The position numbers and the translations under genes are program-made. This document shows positions 1-8,568 of a stretch of 40,225 bases of DNA, one piece after another. The stretch is from assembly GCA_947630655.1 (NCBI GenBank), contig CANRIQ010000002.1, positions 1 to 40,225 of the forward strand, written 5' to 3'. This DNA is from an uncultured Clostridia bacterium. Lineage in GTDB: Bacteria; Bacillota; Clostridia; Oscillospirales; Ruminococcaceae. Every line of letters begins with the position of its first letter. Position 1 is the first letter of the stretch. The notes below the pieces were generated by a model. The model saw only the letters and a program-made list of their open reading frames with translations. It was not told where the DNA came from and did no database searches.

Positions 1-1
1 T

Positions 2-1261
2 AATATGACGCCCTTTGCCGGAAGCACCCGTTTTTGCGGCTCTATGCTTGTTCACCCCGAGGACGTTCCCGAGGACGCGGATTCCTGCACTCTGCCGAAC
101 GGCGATGTTGTGCATTTTTACGAGGTTATCCCGCTTTACCGCGATGAAATACACTTCAAGTCCGAACACGACGCAAAAACGCTTCTGGAGCGTATGCGTT
201 CTCACGGCGTGGGACATGTTGTCGATGTTTCCCGTTCAAGCTGCTGTGAGGAGTTAAACTACGAAAACGACGATTATATGTTGCTTGACTGCATTGAAAC
301 CCATTCCGACAAAATTGCCGAAAAAAATCTGCCGCTTGACAAAATAAACGGCTGCAATCACATCGCGGTCTTTTTAAGGTGGTGCATAGAACACGGGCTT
401 ATGTTCAGCGAGTTCTATGAAAACTTCCCCGATATGGCAGATGACCTTAAAAGCGGGAGAATGACGGATCTTCGCGGATTTTTCTCGGAATACTTCGACG
501 GGGCTTTTCTTTCGCAGTATTTAAACCGCTGCGGGGCGAGGTTTGCGGATTATTATTACGACTGGGACAAAAAGGACCTTTCGCATTTCTATCCCGCCGA
601 CGTTGACCGCTATGCCGAGGAATATTTCGGTTCGGAGCGGTACGCGTCGGAGGAATTTAAAGACGAAGCGTATATGTTTGTGCCGTTTGATGAAGAATAT
701 TACAGGGGCTTGTCAAAATATATAGACAAGGCTTTTGAAAGGTTTATAACGGAGCTTAAAATTCAACGTCTCGGGTACAGCCGTCTGCTTGCAGCCGACG
801 CGGAAAGGTTTTTCGGGCTTTCGGCAGGGTTTGTAACGACCGCGGACGAATTGTCGGGCGGGGAGTTTAAAAACGCCTTGTCGCAGTGCAAACACCCGCG
901 GCTTATTATCATCGACCCTTATCCGAGGATTTCGCGGGACGATCTTTCCGAGCTTCTTGAAAACGTCCTGACGGCTGACGCGGTTTTTGTCACGGCGGCT
1001 GTCGCGGATATTCCCGATATGGAGGAATGGGCACGAGAGCAGCTCCCCTTTGCGGCTGTCGGAACGCTTCCCTGCGACGAGCGCGTAAAATCGCTTCATC
1101 GGAGCATCGAAAAACGCTTTGGGGCGGATTTTTCAATTCTGACGTTCGACAGCATGCGCTCGGAGCTGTATCTGAAAAAGGGCGATAACGAATATCTTCG
1201 ATTTTCCGACCGCGGAAATTATTTCGACGACCCGCGCTGCACCGATATTCTCCCCGATTAG
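2..1261 (+). CDS. SUFU-domain protein with DUF7832-like middle region (5' partial)
   Basis: The reading frame is open to the window edge, so the N-terminus is probably missing; the first ATG (base 5) need not be the start. The first ~65 visible residues match the C-terminal end of suppressor-of-fused (SUFU) domains: 'LPNGDVVHFYEVIPLYRDE' followed by 'HFKSEHDAKTLLERM'. Residues ~115-250 ('CNHIAVFLRWCIEHGL', acidic and rich in Y/D) resemble DUF7832-type domains. The last ~150 residues are unrecognised. Bacterial SUFU proteins are commonly immunity proteins of polymorphic toxin systems, so an immunity role is an inference from family knowledge; no toxin gene is visible here. It is followed by a new promoter and an unrelated lipoprotein gene, so it ends a transcription unit. 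Confidence 0.7.
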   Translation, partial: NMTPFAGSTRFCGSMLVHPEDVPEDADSCTLPNGDVVHFYEVIPLYRDEIHFKSEHDAKTLLERMRSHGVGHVVDVSRSSCCEELNYENDDYMLLDCIETHSDKIAEKNLPLDKINGCNHIAVFLRWCIEHGLMFSEFYENFPDMADDLKSGRMTDLRGFFSEYFDGAFLSQYLNRCGARFADYYYDWDKKDLSHFYPADVDRYAEEYFGSERYASEEFKDEAYMFVPFDEEYYRGLSKYIDKAFERFITELKIQRLGYSRLLAADAERFFGLSAGFVTTADELSGGEFKNALSQCKHPRLIIIDPYPRISRDDLSELLENVLTADAVFVTAAVADIPDMEEWAREQLPFAAVGTLPCDERVKSLHRSIEKRFGADFSILTFDSMRSELYLKKGDNEYLRFSDRGNYFDDPRCTDILPD

Positions 1262-1292
1262 AGCTTTTTCGCAGGAAAAAATTTTTTACCGC

Positions 1293-1321
1293 TTGCAATT
1301 TGTTGCCCTCCGTATTATAAT
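1293..1321 (+). promoter_or_regulatory. sigma-A promoter of the lipoprotein/HD operon
   Basis: TTGCAA (1293-1298), 17-bp spacer, TATAAT (1316-1321), located 54 bp before the lipoprotein start codon. Confidence 0.7.
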
Positions 1322-1374
1322 TATTATAATTAAGAAAAAAACGGACGTTTCAGCTCGCGAAAAAAGGAGGATCT

Positions 1375-2130
1375 ATGAAAAAATATCTTGCGGCAATAAC
1401 TGTGCTTTGTCTGTTACTTTGCGGGTGCGCGGACAGCAATACCGCACAGAACAGCGCGCAGATCCCGTACAGCAGTGCCGATTTATCCGCCTCGCAGGGC
1501 GCGCTTTCCGAGATGTCGGACCACGGGCGCATAGAGGGCGAAAGGCTGTCCTTTACCGCGGAAAACGTCTATTCCGAGGGGGAATATTACTCGGTGGAGA
1601 TTTCGGGCGTAAAACTTGACGACGACGGCTCTGCGTCCGAGCTTGACACTACCTATGTAAACGATGTTCTGTACGGGGATTTCAGGCTTGACCTTATTCT
1701 TGACGGGACAAGGATTGGAAGCCTTAAGATAGATGTTCCGCGCGGGGATAAGTTTATGATACTCGACAGCGCGGCGGAAAATCTCTCCTACGGGTGCGAG
1801 GTGCTGTCAAATAAAAAGGAATACGGCGCGGACGAATATCCCGATATTATACAGCTTGATTTCTTTTTGCCGAACGAAGGCGAAATTCCCCAGTACGCAA
1901 GATATTTTGCAATCTTTGAAAGCCGGATTTGCGAAATCCCCGTATACGAAAACGGAGCTTTGGCGGCTCCTCGCGGCACGCACCTCGAAATGAAGGGCGC
2001 GGGACGTATGATACAGCATCTTGTGGTTTCCGGGAGCAAGGGGTATAGAAAAGCTAAATTTGAATACAATTTTGATTTGGAAAACAGGCGTCTTGTAAGG
2101 CAAGAGGTCGATTTTTACGGTTGGGAGTAG
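1375..2130 (+). CDS. putative lipoprotein of unknown function
   Basis: 251 aa. An ideal AAGGAGG ribosome site sits just upstream of the ATG. The N-terminus MKKYLAAITVLCLLLCGC is a lipoprotein signal peptide; the lipobox LLCGC puts the lipidated cysteine at residue 18. The mature part begins with a Ser/Asn/Gln-rich linker and continues with a soluble, beta-looking domain without a motif I recognise. It should be anchored on the outer face of the cytoplasmic membrane. The next gene starts 4 bp downstream, so the two are probably co-transcribed from the promoter at 1293-1321. No function is proposed. Confidence 0.8.
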   Translation: MKKYLAAITVLCLLLCGCADSNTAQNSAQIPYSSADLSASQGALSEMSDHGRIEGERLSFTAENVYSEGEYYSVEISGVKLDDDGSASELDTTYVNDVLYGDFRLDLILDGTRIGSLKIDVPRGDKFMILDSAAENLSYGCEVLSNKKEYGADEYPDIIQLDFFLPNEGEIPQYARYFAIFESRICEIPVYENGALAAPRGTHLEMKGAGRMIQHLVVSGSKGYRKAKFEYNFDLENRRLVRQEVDFYGWE

Positions 2131-2134
2131 AAAA

Positions 2135-2731
2135 ATGTCTGATAAGGAAAAATTCCTGCAAATCTACAATGAAAAAATAAAGCGCGACGGCGCGGACAGG
2201 CTGCTGGATTTTCTCGAAAACAAAAGCGATTTCTTCACAGCACCCGCGTCAACGCGCTATCACAACGCGTATGAGGGCGGGCTTCTGCGGCATTCGCTGA
2301 ACGTTTACGAGTGCCTTTGCGCGTATCTTGCGCGAGAACGCGTGAAAACTACATACAAGCTCTCGGTGTCGGAGGAAACGGCGGCGGTTACGGCTCTGCT
2401 TCACGATATCTGCAAGGTGAATTTCTACAAGGTGTCCTACCGCAACTCCAAAAACGACCGCACGGGGCAGTGGGAACGCGTTCCGTTTTACACGATAAAT
2501 GACACTCTCCCCTATGGTCACGGCGAAAAAAGCGTTTATATGATAAGCGGGTTTATAAAGCTCTCCCGCGAGGAGGCAATGGCAATACGGTGGCATATGG
2601 GCTTTTCGGGCATCGAGGACAAAAACACCATCGGCGCGGCTCTGGAGAAATATCCGCTGGCGTTCGCGCTGTCGGTGGCGGATATGGAGGCAAGCTATTT
2701 CCTTGAGGGAGAAGAAGCGGAGGAAAATTGA
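2135..2731 (+). CDS. HD-domain protein (putative phosphohydrolase)
   Basis: 198 aa, starting 4 bp after the lipoprotein gene. The HD superfamily metal ligands are visible: His in 'HNAYEGGLLRHSLNVYE' (residues ~43-59), the HD doublet in 'TALLHDICK' (~86-94), a further His in 'YGHGEKS' (~126) and 'RWHMGFSG' (~152). This arrangement resembles the HD domain of YhaM-type 3'-5' exoribonucleases, but the N-terminal OB-fold of YhaM is absent, so I call it only a stand-alone HD hydrolase. Substrate unknown. A strong intrinsic terminator follows immediately. Confidence 0.8.
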   Translation: MSDKEKFLQIYNEKIKRDGADRLLDFLENKSDFFTAPASTRYHNAYEGGLLRHSLNVYECLCAYLARERVKTTYKLSVSEETAAVTALLHDICKVNFYKVSYRNSKNDRTGQWERVPFYTINDTLPYGHGEKSVYMISGFIKLSREEAMAIRWHMGFSGIEDKNTIGAALEKYPLAFALSVADMEASYFLEGEEAEEN

Positions 2732-2737
2732 ATACAT

Positions 2738-2768
2738 AAGCGGCAAAGTAAAATTTGCCGCTTTTTTT
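2738..2768 (+). terminator. intrinsic terminator after the HD gene
   Basis: Perfect 10-bp stem AAGCGGCAAA/TTTGCCGCTT with a 6-nt loop, running into a T tract. Confidence 0.9.
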
Positions 2769-2848
2769 ATTTAGTAAATTTTGCCTGTGATATATTTTCC
2801 CAATTTGGGAGAAACTATTTCCGAATAAAAATTCGGGAGATGACGGTT

Positions 2849-3982
2849 ATGAAAAAATTTATATGTATTCTTACAGCCGCCGCAGTTTTTCTCGCGCTTA
2901 AATTGCCGCTTACAGCACAAGCCGAAAGCGGTCCGCGCGCGGAAATACTTTTTGAAGCAAATACGGGGCAGATGATCTATTCCAAAAATTCCGAGCAAAA
3001 GCTTCCCATGGCGTCGATAACCAAGGAAATGTCGCTTTTGCTCTGGGCGGAGGATATCGAAGCGGGGAAATTGTCGCTTGACGAGCCCGTAAAAGCAAGC
3101 TCTGCCGCGTCCTCGGCGGAGGGCTCGGTAATCTGGCTTTCGGCGGGAGAAACCCTCACCGCCGCAGAGCTTCTCGAAGCGGTTATAGTAAGCTCCGCAA
3201 ACGACGCGTGCATAGCCCTTGCCGAGCATTCCGCGGGAAGCGAAGCGCAGTTTGTAAAGCGTATGAATTCCCGCGCCGCCGAGCTTGAAATGACCAACAC
3301 CAGATACACCAACTGCACGGGTCTTGACGACAGCGGTCATTACACCACGGCTCACGACATCGCAATCCTCACCGCGGAGCTTATGAAGCACGAGGTTTAC
3401 CGCGGGTGGTGGCTTACGTGGCTTGACTATCTTCGCGGCGGGGAAACCCAGCTTGTAAACACAAACAAGCTTGTGCGGACGTATAAAGGCATTCTCGGCG
3501 GCAAAACGGGAACCACCGACAACGCGGGGTGCTGCCTTACCGCCTGCGCCGAGCGCGGAGATATGCGGCTTGTCGCAGTGGCTTTGGGCTGTGAGAGCGA
3601 CGACGAGCGTTTTTCGGCGGTGAAAGAGCTTCTGGATTACGGTTTTGACTCGTTTGAAAAATTCACCCCCGAAACCGACTTTTCAAAGCTGAAGCCGATA
3701 AAGGTCACGCGCGGCATTGACGATTTTATAGACCCGATAATCAAAAATCAGGGCGCGGACTGCATAATCAAAAAGGGCAGAGCCGCCGACATAGAGTACG
3801 AATACACCTTTGTGGAGCAGTGCGACGCGCCCGTAAAGGCGGGGCAGTTTCTGGGGGAGTATCTTGTGACGCTTGACGGCGCGGAGGTTTTCCGCTCGGA
3901 AATAGTGGCTTCAAGGGACGTTCCGAAAATGAGCTTTTTCAGGTGTCTGGGACTTATTTTCAAGGAAATAATTTCAATGTAA
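2849..3982 (+). CDS. D-alanyl-D-alanine carboxypeptidase (penicillin-binding protein 5 / DacF type, S11)
   Basis: 377 aa from the ATG at 2849, chosen because GGGAG (2835-2839) lies 9 bp upstream; the in-frame ATG at 2840 directly abuts it. A Sec signal peptide (residues 1-26, ending AQA-ES) is followed by the three serine-peptidase motifs of family S11: SITK (nucleophile Ser56, Lys59), S-A-N (Ser116-Asn118) and KTG (219-221). The enzyme trims the terminal D-Ala from peptidoglycan stem peptides outside the membrane. A C-terminal beta domain follows (~255-350), and the last ~25 residues could form an amphipathic membrane anchor. The first motif is SITK where many relatives have STTK. Monocistronic by layout. 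Confidence 0.93.
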   Translation: MKKFICILTAAAVFLALKLPLTAQAESGPRAEILFEANTGQMIYSKNSEQKLPMASITKEMSLLLWAEDIEAGKLSLDEPVKASSAASSAEGSVIWLSAGETLTAAELLEAVIVSSANDACIALAEHSAGSEAQFVKRMNSRAAELEMTNTRYTNCTGLDDSGHYTTAHDIAILTAELMKHEVYRGWWLTWLDYLRGGETQLVNTNKLVRTYKGILGGKTGTTDNAGCCLTACAERGDMRLVAVALGCESDDERFSAVKELLDYGFDSFEKFTPETDFSKLKPIKVTRGIDDFIDPIIKNQGADCIIKKGRAADIEYEYTFVEQCDAPVKAGQFLGEYLVTLDGAEVFRSEIVASRDVPKMSFFRCLGLIFKEIISM

Positions 3983-4082
3983 CTTTTTCTCAATTCTGCC
4001 AAAAACACGGAATAATTTCCGCCTGTTTTGCAAGAATAATTTTTGTTGAAAAATAATAACTTTCGGTGAAAGGGTGTATAAA

Positions 4083-5030
4083 ATGTACAAGGCCTTGGCG
4101 GTTTTGGGAATATGCGTCGCGGCGGCGATAATAATAAGCGGCATTCCGAACGCCGTGGAAAGCGCGGTTCCCGTGTCGGAAACGCTTTGCGCGGGGGTGC
4201 GGGGGTACTGCGAAAAAGCGGGGGGCAGCGGAGAGGTCGCTTTTTCGGAGCAGCATGAGATAACCTTCGCGCTTCCGCTGGTGATAGAGAAATTTTACGT
4301 CCGCGAGGGCGACGAGGTGAACGTCGGCGATACGATAGCCGCCGTCGACAGAAAATCCTCCGCTTCGCTTATAGAAAGCCTCGGAAAGGTGCAGGCTCTG
4401 GCTATTTCGTCGGCGGATATTTCCACCGCCGCTGCACTGCTTCCCGAAACGATAACCTCCGACTGCTCGGGGCGGGTAATTTCAATATCGGGCAGCGGAA
4501 AAGCCGTCCAGAGCGGCAGCAGCATAGCAACCGTTGCAAAAACCGAAGATATTGAAATAACCGCCGCCGTAAGCGAGCTGGATATTTCAAGGGTTAAGGT
4601 CGGGCAAAAGGCGGAATTTACACTTGCGGCATACCCCGACGAGACCTTTACGGGACATGTTTCCAAAATATCCCAAGCCGCCCGAAACCGCTATAACGGC
4701 GCAGTTCTCGAAACCGTCCTCGATGTTGCGATAACTCCCGATAAGCCCGACGAACGCCTGAAATCGGGGCTTTCGGCGCAGACGGAGATAATGCTCTCCG
4801 ACCCGCGCGAGGTGCTTGTAGTGCCTTATTCGGCGATTTCTCAGGACGACGAGGGGGAATTCGTCTATGTTTATGAAAATCAAAAAGCCGTCCGGAAGAA
4901 TATCGTCACGGGCGCGGAGTTCTCCGACGGCGCGGAAATAAAGTCGGGGATTGGCGGCAGCGATATTATTTTCGCAAATCCCGAGGAAATTGCAGACAAA
5001 AGCTATGTCCGCGTAGCGGATAATCAGTGA
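4083..5030 (+). CDS. HlyD/MacA-type membrane-fusion (adaptor) protein
   Basis: About 315 aa. The ATG at 4083 is preferred, with AAAGGG 8 bp upstream; a GTG at 4074 is in frame. An N-terminal membrane segment (residues ~5-22) is followed by a biotinyl-lipoyl-like half ('VIEKFYVREGDEVNVGDTIAAVD'-type, split here by motif), a short hairpin, a second lipoyl half, and a beta-barrel region ('KVGQKAEFTLAAYPDETF'). This is the order found in adaptors of ABC exporters such as MacA/YknX. It is translationally close to the permease gene downstream (31 bp). A MacB-type ATPase that would complete the transporter is not in this cluster. Confidence 0.85.
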   Translation: MYKALAVLGICVAAAIIISGIPNAVESAVPVSETLCAGVRGYCEKAGGSGEVAFSEQHEITFALPLVIEKFYVREGDEVNVGDTIAAVDRKSSASLIESLGKVQALAISSADISTAAALLPETITSDCSGRVISISGSGKAVQSGSSIATVAKTEDIEITAAVSELDISRVKVGQKAEFTLAAYPDETFTGHVSKISQAARNRYNGAVLETVLDVAITPDKPDERLKSGLSAQTEIMLSDPREVLVVPYSAISQDDEGEFVYVYENQKAVRKNIVTGAEFSDGAEIKSGIGGSDIIFANPEEIADKSYVRVADNQ

Positions 5031-5061
5031 AACAGAGGTAATTGAGGAAATTGAGGTAACA

Positions 5062-6240
5062 ATGACGATAACCAAATCCCTTGTCAATATTTTCCGCAGC
5101 AAGACCCGCTCGCTGCTTACAATGGCGGGAACGGCAGTGGGCGTTTTCGCGGTGGTGCTTATTTCAACGGTGGGTTCGGTGGGAACCTCGGAGGTCAGCA
5201 AAACGCTTATAACCATGGGCGTTGACACACTGCTTATCCAGACCGCCGACAACGCCGTTTCCGTAACGCTTACCGACGACGATGTAAACACCGTGCGCAA
5301 AATCGACGGAGTAGACGACGTTATGCCGCTTATGGCAAGCATGACAGAGTCGCATATTCTCGACCGCCGCCTTGACTGCTACGTCTGGGGCGTAGACAAG
5401 TCCGCCGACCGCCTTATTTCTCTTACAGCCGCTCACGGAAGGCTTATAAACAACGCCGACTGCGCCGAACGCGCAAAGGTGTGCGTGATAGACGAGCAAT
5501 TCGCGCTTCAAAGCTACGGCAGAAGCAACATTGTCGGCAAAAAGCTGCGTTTGTTTCTGGGAGGCAAATATCACGAGTTTGAAATAGCGGGCGTTGCAAA
5601 ATCGGGTCTTTCCTCGCTTCAGGGAATGCTTTCAAACATAATGCCCGGGTTTATGTATATCCCGATAACCACCATGCAGCAGCTCTGCGGGCGTTCAACA
5701 TACGACAAAATTGCCGTAAAACTCACCGATATGAACGCCGACCCCGCGATAGTCACGCAAATTACCGATGAGCTTTGCCGAGTAAACGGCTGCGCCGACG
5801 GCTACACCTGCAATAATCTGCTTTCGCAAAAGGGTCAGCTTGACGATATTTTGTCGATTGTCACAACAGCCTTGTCGCTGGTTGCGGGAATTTCTCTTGT
5901 CGTGTCTGGAATTTCGGTTATGACGACCATGATGATGAGCGTGGGCGAACGCACCCGCGAAATCGGCGTGAAAAAGGCTATCGGCGCGAAAAAACGCGAT
6001 ATTTGCGGCGAATTTCTCTGCGAAAGCGTTATCCTGACGCTTCTGGGGAGCGCGGCAGGAATAGCGGCGGGAATTCTCGTGTCGGGGATAGGCTGTCTTA
6101 TCGCGAAAGTGCCTTTTACGGTGAAGCTCGGCACGCTGATTTTCCCTGCGCTGGCTTCCGCGGCAACGGGCGCGGTTTTCGGGGCGTACCCCGCGGTGAA
6201 GGCGTCAAAGCTCAACCCTGCCGAGGCGTTGAGGTTTTAA
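5062..6240 (+). CDS. ABC transporter permease, MacB/FtsX family
   Basis: 392 aa. N-terminal segment 'RSKTRSLLTMAGTAVGVFAVVLIS' gives the first membrane helix after a basic stretch typical of MacB-type permeases. A large extracellular MacB_PCD-like domain (~45-255) follows, then three C-terminal helices carrying the FtsX signature 'MMMSVGERTREIGVKKAIGAKKRDI' (in two parts: GERTREIG and KKAIGA). The end 'YPAVKASKLNPAEALRF' is the standard family terminus. With the adaptor upstream it should form an export or mechanotransmission complex, but it needs a separate ATPase encoded elsewhere. Substrate unknown. Confidence 0.92.
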   Translation: MTITKSLVNIFRSKTRSLLTMAGTAVGVFAVVLISTVGSVGTSEVSKTLITMGVDTLLIQTADNAVSVTLTDDDVNTVRKIDGVDDVMPLMASMTESHILDRRLDCYVWGVDKSADRLISLTAAHGRLINNADCAERAKVCVIDEQFALQSYGRSNIVGKKLRLFLGGKYHEFEIAGVAKSGLSSLQGMLSNIMPGFMYIPITTMQQLCGRSTYDKIAVKLTDMNADPAIVTQITDELCRVNGCADGYTCNNLLSQKGQLDDILSIVTTALSLVAGISLVVSGISVMTTMMMSVGERTREIGVKKAIGAKKRDICGEFLCESVILTLLGSAAGIAAGILVSGIGCLIAKVPFTVKLGTLIFPALASAATGAVFGAYPAVKASKLNPAEALRF

Positions 6241-6301
6241 AAAAATGCGGGCTGCCCGAAAGCAGTCCGCTTAAATAATATGGAGAATTCAAGATGAACG
6301 A

Positions 6302-7747
6302 TTATTTCTTCTTGCGGTAAACGACCGCTGCCGCGCCTGCGATTGCCGCGAGACCGAGCGTCAGAGCAACGCCCTTCGCGCCCGTTTCGGGGTTGTCCTT
6401 CTCGGCGGAGGGGGTGGAGGTGCTGTCGGAGGGCTTAGAGGTGTCGTCGGGTTTGGAGGTGTCCGCGGGAGCAGACGCAGCTCCGTTGTAGGTTACGAAT
6501 TTTACCTCATCGCCGTTTGCAAAAAGGAACATATCATCAGAATATGTTTCAACCTCATTTGCGTTTACCATTTCGGAAACACGGTTGAAGTTCCTGTCAA
6601 CAAGGTAAGCCTTGCCGTCTTTAATAACGGGGGCGTAGTCTCCGCGAAATTCACCGGCGTCGTCAAACCATTCGCCGATTTCGTTGCCGTCTGCGTCGAG
6701 GAAGCCCCATTTTTCGTCCATGCTTTCAACTAGATAGGTTTTGCCCTCGTCCTCTGTGCCGATGTAAAGATAGCCATTGTCGTTACAATATTCATTTGTA
6801 GTTACATCAATAAGACCTGCGGTCATATTCGATTCACCTTCGGGGCGTGTCTTCATCAGTTTATTGTTATATATTCTGTTGCCGCCGGAACTTCCCCAGA
6901 AATTAAAATTATTAACAACTTTGTCTTCCTCTGTTAAATAAAGAGTCCATCTCCCCGAAAGAGGCGATTCAGCATCATTGACATATTGCTCGTTAATTAC
7001 AAAATAGTTACTGCCTATTGCACAAAAATCACAATCAATGACATTTTTGGCAACATATAACTTGTTTCTTGAGCCATCTTTTCCTATACCGTAAAAGATA
7101 ATATCCCTTGTTGTACCATATGCGGGGGATTCAATTCTGACGTCGGGGTCAGAATCTGATAACGAAAGAGCATATCCAACATACTTGCCGTTAAGGTCAG
7201 ATATTGCATATGTATAGAATCTAAAACCGTCCATCATACCGATTTCGTGAACCGTTCCATCGGGTTCATATACTTTCAAGAAAGGACCGTTATCTTGACA
7301 AATTGAATATCCGTCACCTCTTGTATAGCACCAATCAACAGGCGGAGTATAAACTGTTGTTGCCTTGTTGTTGGCTTTGTCAATGTGTACTACATGTCTC
7401 TTTGTAACATTGTTCTCAGTGTCTCTTTCACTCAACTGCAAATATTCGCTCTCGCCGCTCCACCAAGTTATATTTTTGCTGAAATCAAGGTCGGTTTCAA
7501 CATCGGTGTAAGTAAGCTCGCCGTTGTCGTTCTTTTCGAGATGAACGATACCGCGAATATAATTGCTGTCATCGTAATATAAAATATAACCGTCCCCAAG
7601 ACTTGAGTATTTAGTCATTCCATGAACGTCCGCAAAATCAAGCGTTGCGAGTTCTGCCTTATTTTCCTCTGCGAACGCGCACACCGAAGCCGCGCTTACC
7701 GCAGTCACTGCCGCCAGCACCGCCGCGGCTGTTCTTTTAAACCTCAT
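6302..7747 (-). CDS. NPETG-anchored surface protein with WG-like repeats
   Basis: 481 aa from the ATG at 7747 (GGAGG 8 bp upstream; a further in-frame TTG overlaps the ribosome site and is unlikely). Signal peptide MRFKRTAAAVLAAVTAVSAA, ending CAFA-EE. The body is a beta-propeller-like secreted region; near residues 340-390 there is a WG-type repeat ('KWGFLDADGNEIGEWFDD'). A Thr/Ser/Pro/Asp-rich stalk precedes the C-terminal sorting signal: NPETG, a hydrophobic helix and the tail YRKKK. This is the NPXTG variant of LPXTG seen in Ruminococcus relatives, so covalent attachment by a sortase is expected. It has its own promoter and is divergent from the HTH gene. Confidence 0.85.
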   Translation of the reverse strand: MRFKRTAAAVLAAVTAVSAASVCAFAEENKAELATLDFADVHGMTKYSSLGDGYILYYDDSNYIRGIVHLEKNDNGELTYTDVETDLDFSKNITWWSGESEYLQLSERDTENNVTKRHVVHIDKANNKATTVYTPPVDWCYTRGDGYSICQDNGPFLKVYEPDGTVHEIGMMDGFRFYTYAISDLNGKYVGYALSLSDSDPDVRIESPAYGTTRDIIFYGIGKDGSRNKLYVAKNVIDCDFCAIGSNYFVINEQYVNDAESPLSGRWTLYLTEEDKVVNNFNFWGSSGGNRIYNNKLMKTRPEGESNMTAGLIDVTTNEYCNDNGYLYIGTEDEGKTYLVESMDEKWGFLDADGNEIGEWFDDAGEFRGDYAPVIKDGKAYLVDRNFNRVSEMVNANEVETYSDDMFLFANGDEVKFVTYNGAASAPADTSKPDDTSKPSDSTSTPSAEKDNPETGAKGVALTLGLAAIAGAAAVVYRKKK

Positions 7748-7778
7748 AGTTTTATCCTCCAAAATTGTCGAATTTACA

Positions 7779-7796
7779 TAAATGAAATCTCATTTA
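7779..7796. promoter_or_regulatory. palindrome in the 5' leader of the surface protein (possible operator)
   Basis: Perfect 7-bp arms TAAATGA-AATC-TCATTTA just downstream of the minus-strand -10. The half-site TAAATGA with the following AAT recurs at 7863-7872, close to the HTH gene promoter. A binding site for the neighbouring HTH regulator is plausible but inferred. Confidence 0.4.
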
Positions 7797-7804
7797 CACA
7801 CAAT

Positions 7805-7833
7805 ATTATACACTCAATCACAGCCAAAGTCAA
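7805..7833 (-). promoter_or_regulatory. promoter of the NPETG surface protein
   Basis: On the minus strand: TTGACT (7833-7828), 17-bp spacer, TATAAT (7810-7805). Confidence 0.75.
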
Positions 7834-7933
7834 GAGGCAACATGCATTTTCAGCATTTTAGATAAATGAAATAAAATGTACATAGCCATTTTGCACAAAT
7901 ATGTCATTATAATAACCTAAGGGGTGAGGTGCA

Positions 7934-8179
7934 GTGACATATTATGAAAATCTGCGTGTAATACGGGAGGACAGAGGCTACACACAAAAGCAAATAGCGG
8001 AAATTTTAGAGACCACGCAGCAGTATTATTCAGATTATGAAAACGGAAAGCGCGAAATACCCATTCGCATTTATATAAAGCTGTCAAGATTTTATCATGT
8101 AAGCATTGATTACCTCGCAGGTCTGACCGACATACCCGAATTTGTGTGTGGGTCGAACGAGAAAGCGGGTGCCGGGTAA
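7934..8179 (+). CDS. XRE-family HTH transcriptional regulator (small)
   Basis: 81 aa from a GTG codon with a strong AAGGGGTGAGG site 5-6 bp upstream and a TATAAT at 7908-7913. Nearly the whole protein is one Cro/C1-type helix-turn-helix: 'GYTQKQIAEILETTQQYYS' (residues ~14-32) followed by 'YENGKREIP', then a third and fourth helix ending 'SIDYLAGLTD'. There is no ligand or dimer domain beyond it. It lies divergently from the NPETG gene and directly before the sRNA array. Control of one of these neighbours or of its own promoter is likely but unproven. Confidence 0.88.
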   Translation: MTYYENLRVIREDRGYTQKQIAEILETTQQYYSDYENGKREIPIRIYIKLSRFYHVSIDYLAGLTDIPEFVCGSNEKAGAG

Positions 8180-8231
8180 CGACTATTTACCCGTATTAGC
8201 CGAGAATTTTGAACATTTTTTCGGTTTGTTC

Positions 8232-8260
8232 TTGACAATGGGGAATTTTTGTGCTATAAT
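8232..8260 (+). promoter_or_regulatory. sRNA 1 promoter
   Basis: Perfect TTGACA (8232-8237), 17 bp, perfect TATAAT (8255-8260). Confidence 0.9.
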
Positions 8261-8266
8261 ATATAT

Positions 8267-8341
8267 GTGAAATAAAAAACGCCAAAATTTTCACAGCATC
8301 ACAAAAATATCCCTCGGAGTGGCAGCTCCGAGGGACTTTTT
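8267..8341 (+). ncRNA. putative antitoxin sRNA 1
   Basis: Inferred transcript of ~75 nt from the consensus promoter to a terminator hairpin (stem CCCTCGGAG/CTCCGAGGG, 8311-8334, followed by T5). No ribosome site or ORF. Its 3' end overlaps the 3' end of the minus-strand transcript of micro-ORF 1. The 5' segment keeps the frame of the sRNA 3 antisense seed (GCC...TTTTCACAGCATCAC) with changed bases. Confidence 0.7.
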
Positions 8342-8356
8342 ATGTAGGCTTACCGA

Positions 8357-8452
8357 TTACTCGTCCCCGTCAAGCCATTTGCAGATAAGTTCAACGAACA
8401 AACCCGCTGCGACGGAGCGGCAATGCCGCTTTCTCCCAACGTTATGTTGCAT
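8357..8452 (-). pseudogene. degenerate micro-toxin ORF 1 (C-terminal half toxin-like)
   Basis: A 31-codon frame ending in 'SVAAGLFVELICKWLDGDE', which aligns with the C-terminal half of the intact micro-toxin of unit 3 (SVSAGLFVEIICSLND). The N-terminal half (MQHNVGRKRHCR) is basic and not hydrophobic, and comes from the 96-bp cassette. The frame is open upstream to an ATG at 8515 (52 aa). No convincing ribosome site or -10 box is present, so it is probably not expressed as a toxin. Confidence 0.5.
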
Positions 8453-8512
8453 ATCTTTGCACACTAATCTCTGTAAGGCAATAACGTTGCTGATTTGTTG
8501 TCCCAAATGTAA
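8417..8512. repeat. 96-bp cassette, copy 1
   Basis: Replaces the promoter -10, leader and N-terminus of the micro-toxin. It differs from copies 2 and 4 only in the last two bases. It contains the palindrome GCGGCAATGCCGC and inverted arms CAACGTTAT/ATAACGTTG about 35 bp apart. Confidence 0.85.
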
Positions 8513-8568
8513 CATTCTGTCAATTTTTGTTTATTTTCTGAACAATTTCACGATTTTTCACATTTTTC

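Noticed and set aside
713-1099. Long minus-strand frames inside real genes (also 2249-2746, 10662-11828, 13153-14442, 19327-20769, 27356-28480)
   Set aside because: Shadows of well-supported genes on the opposite strand, with no family match or ribosome site.
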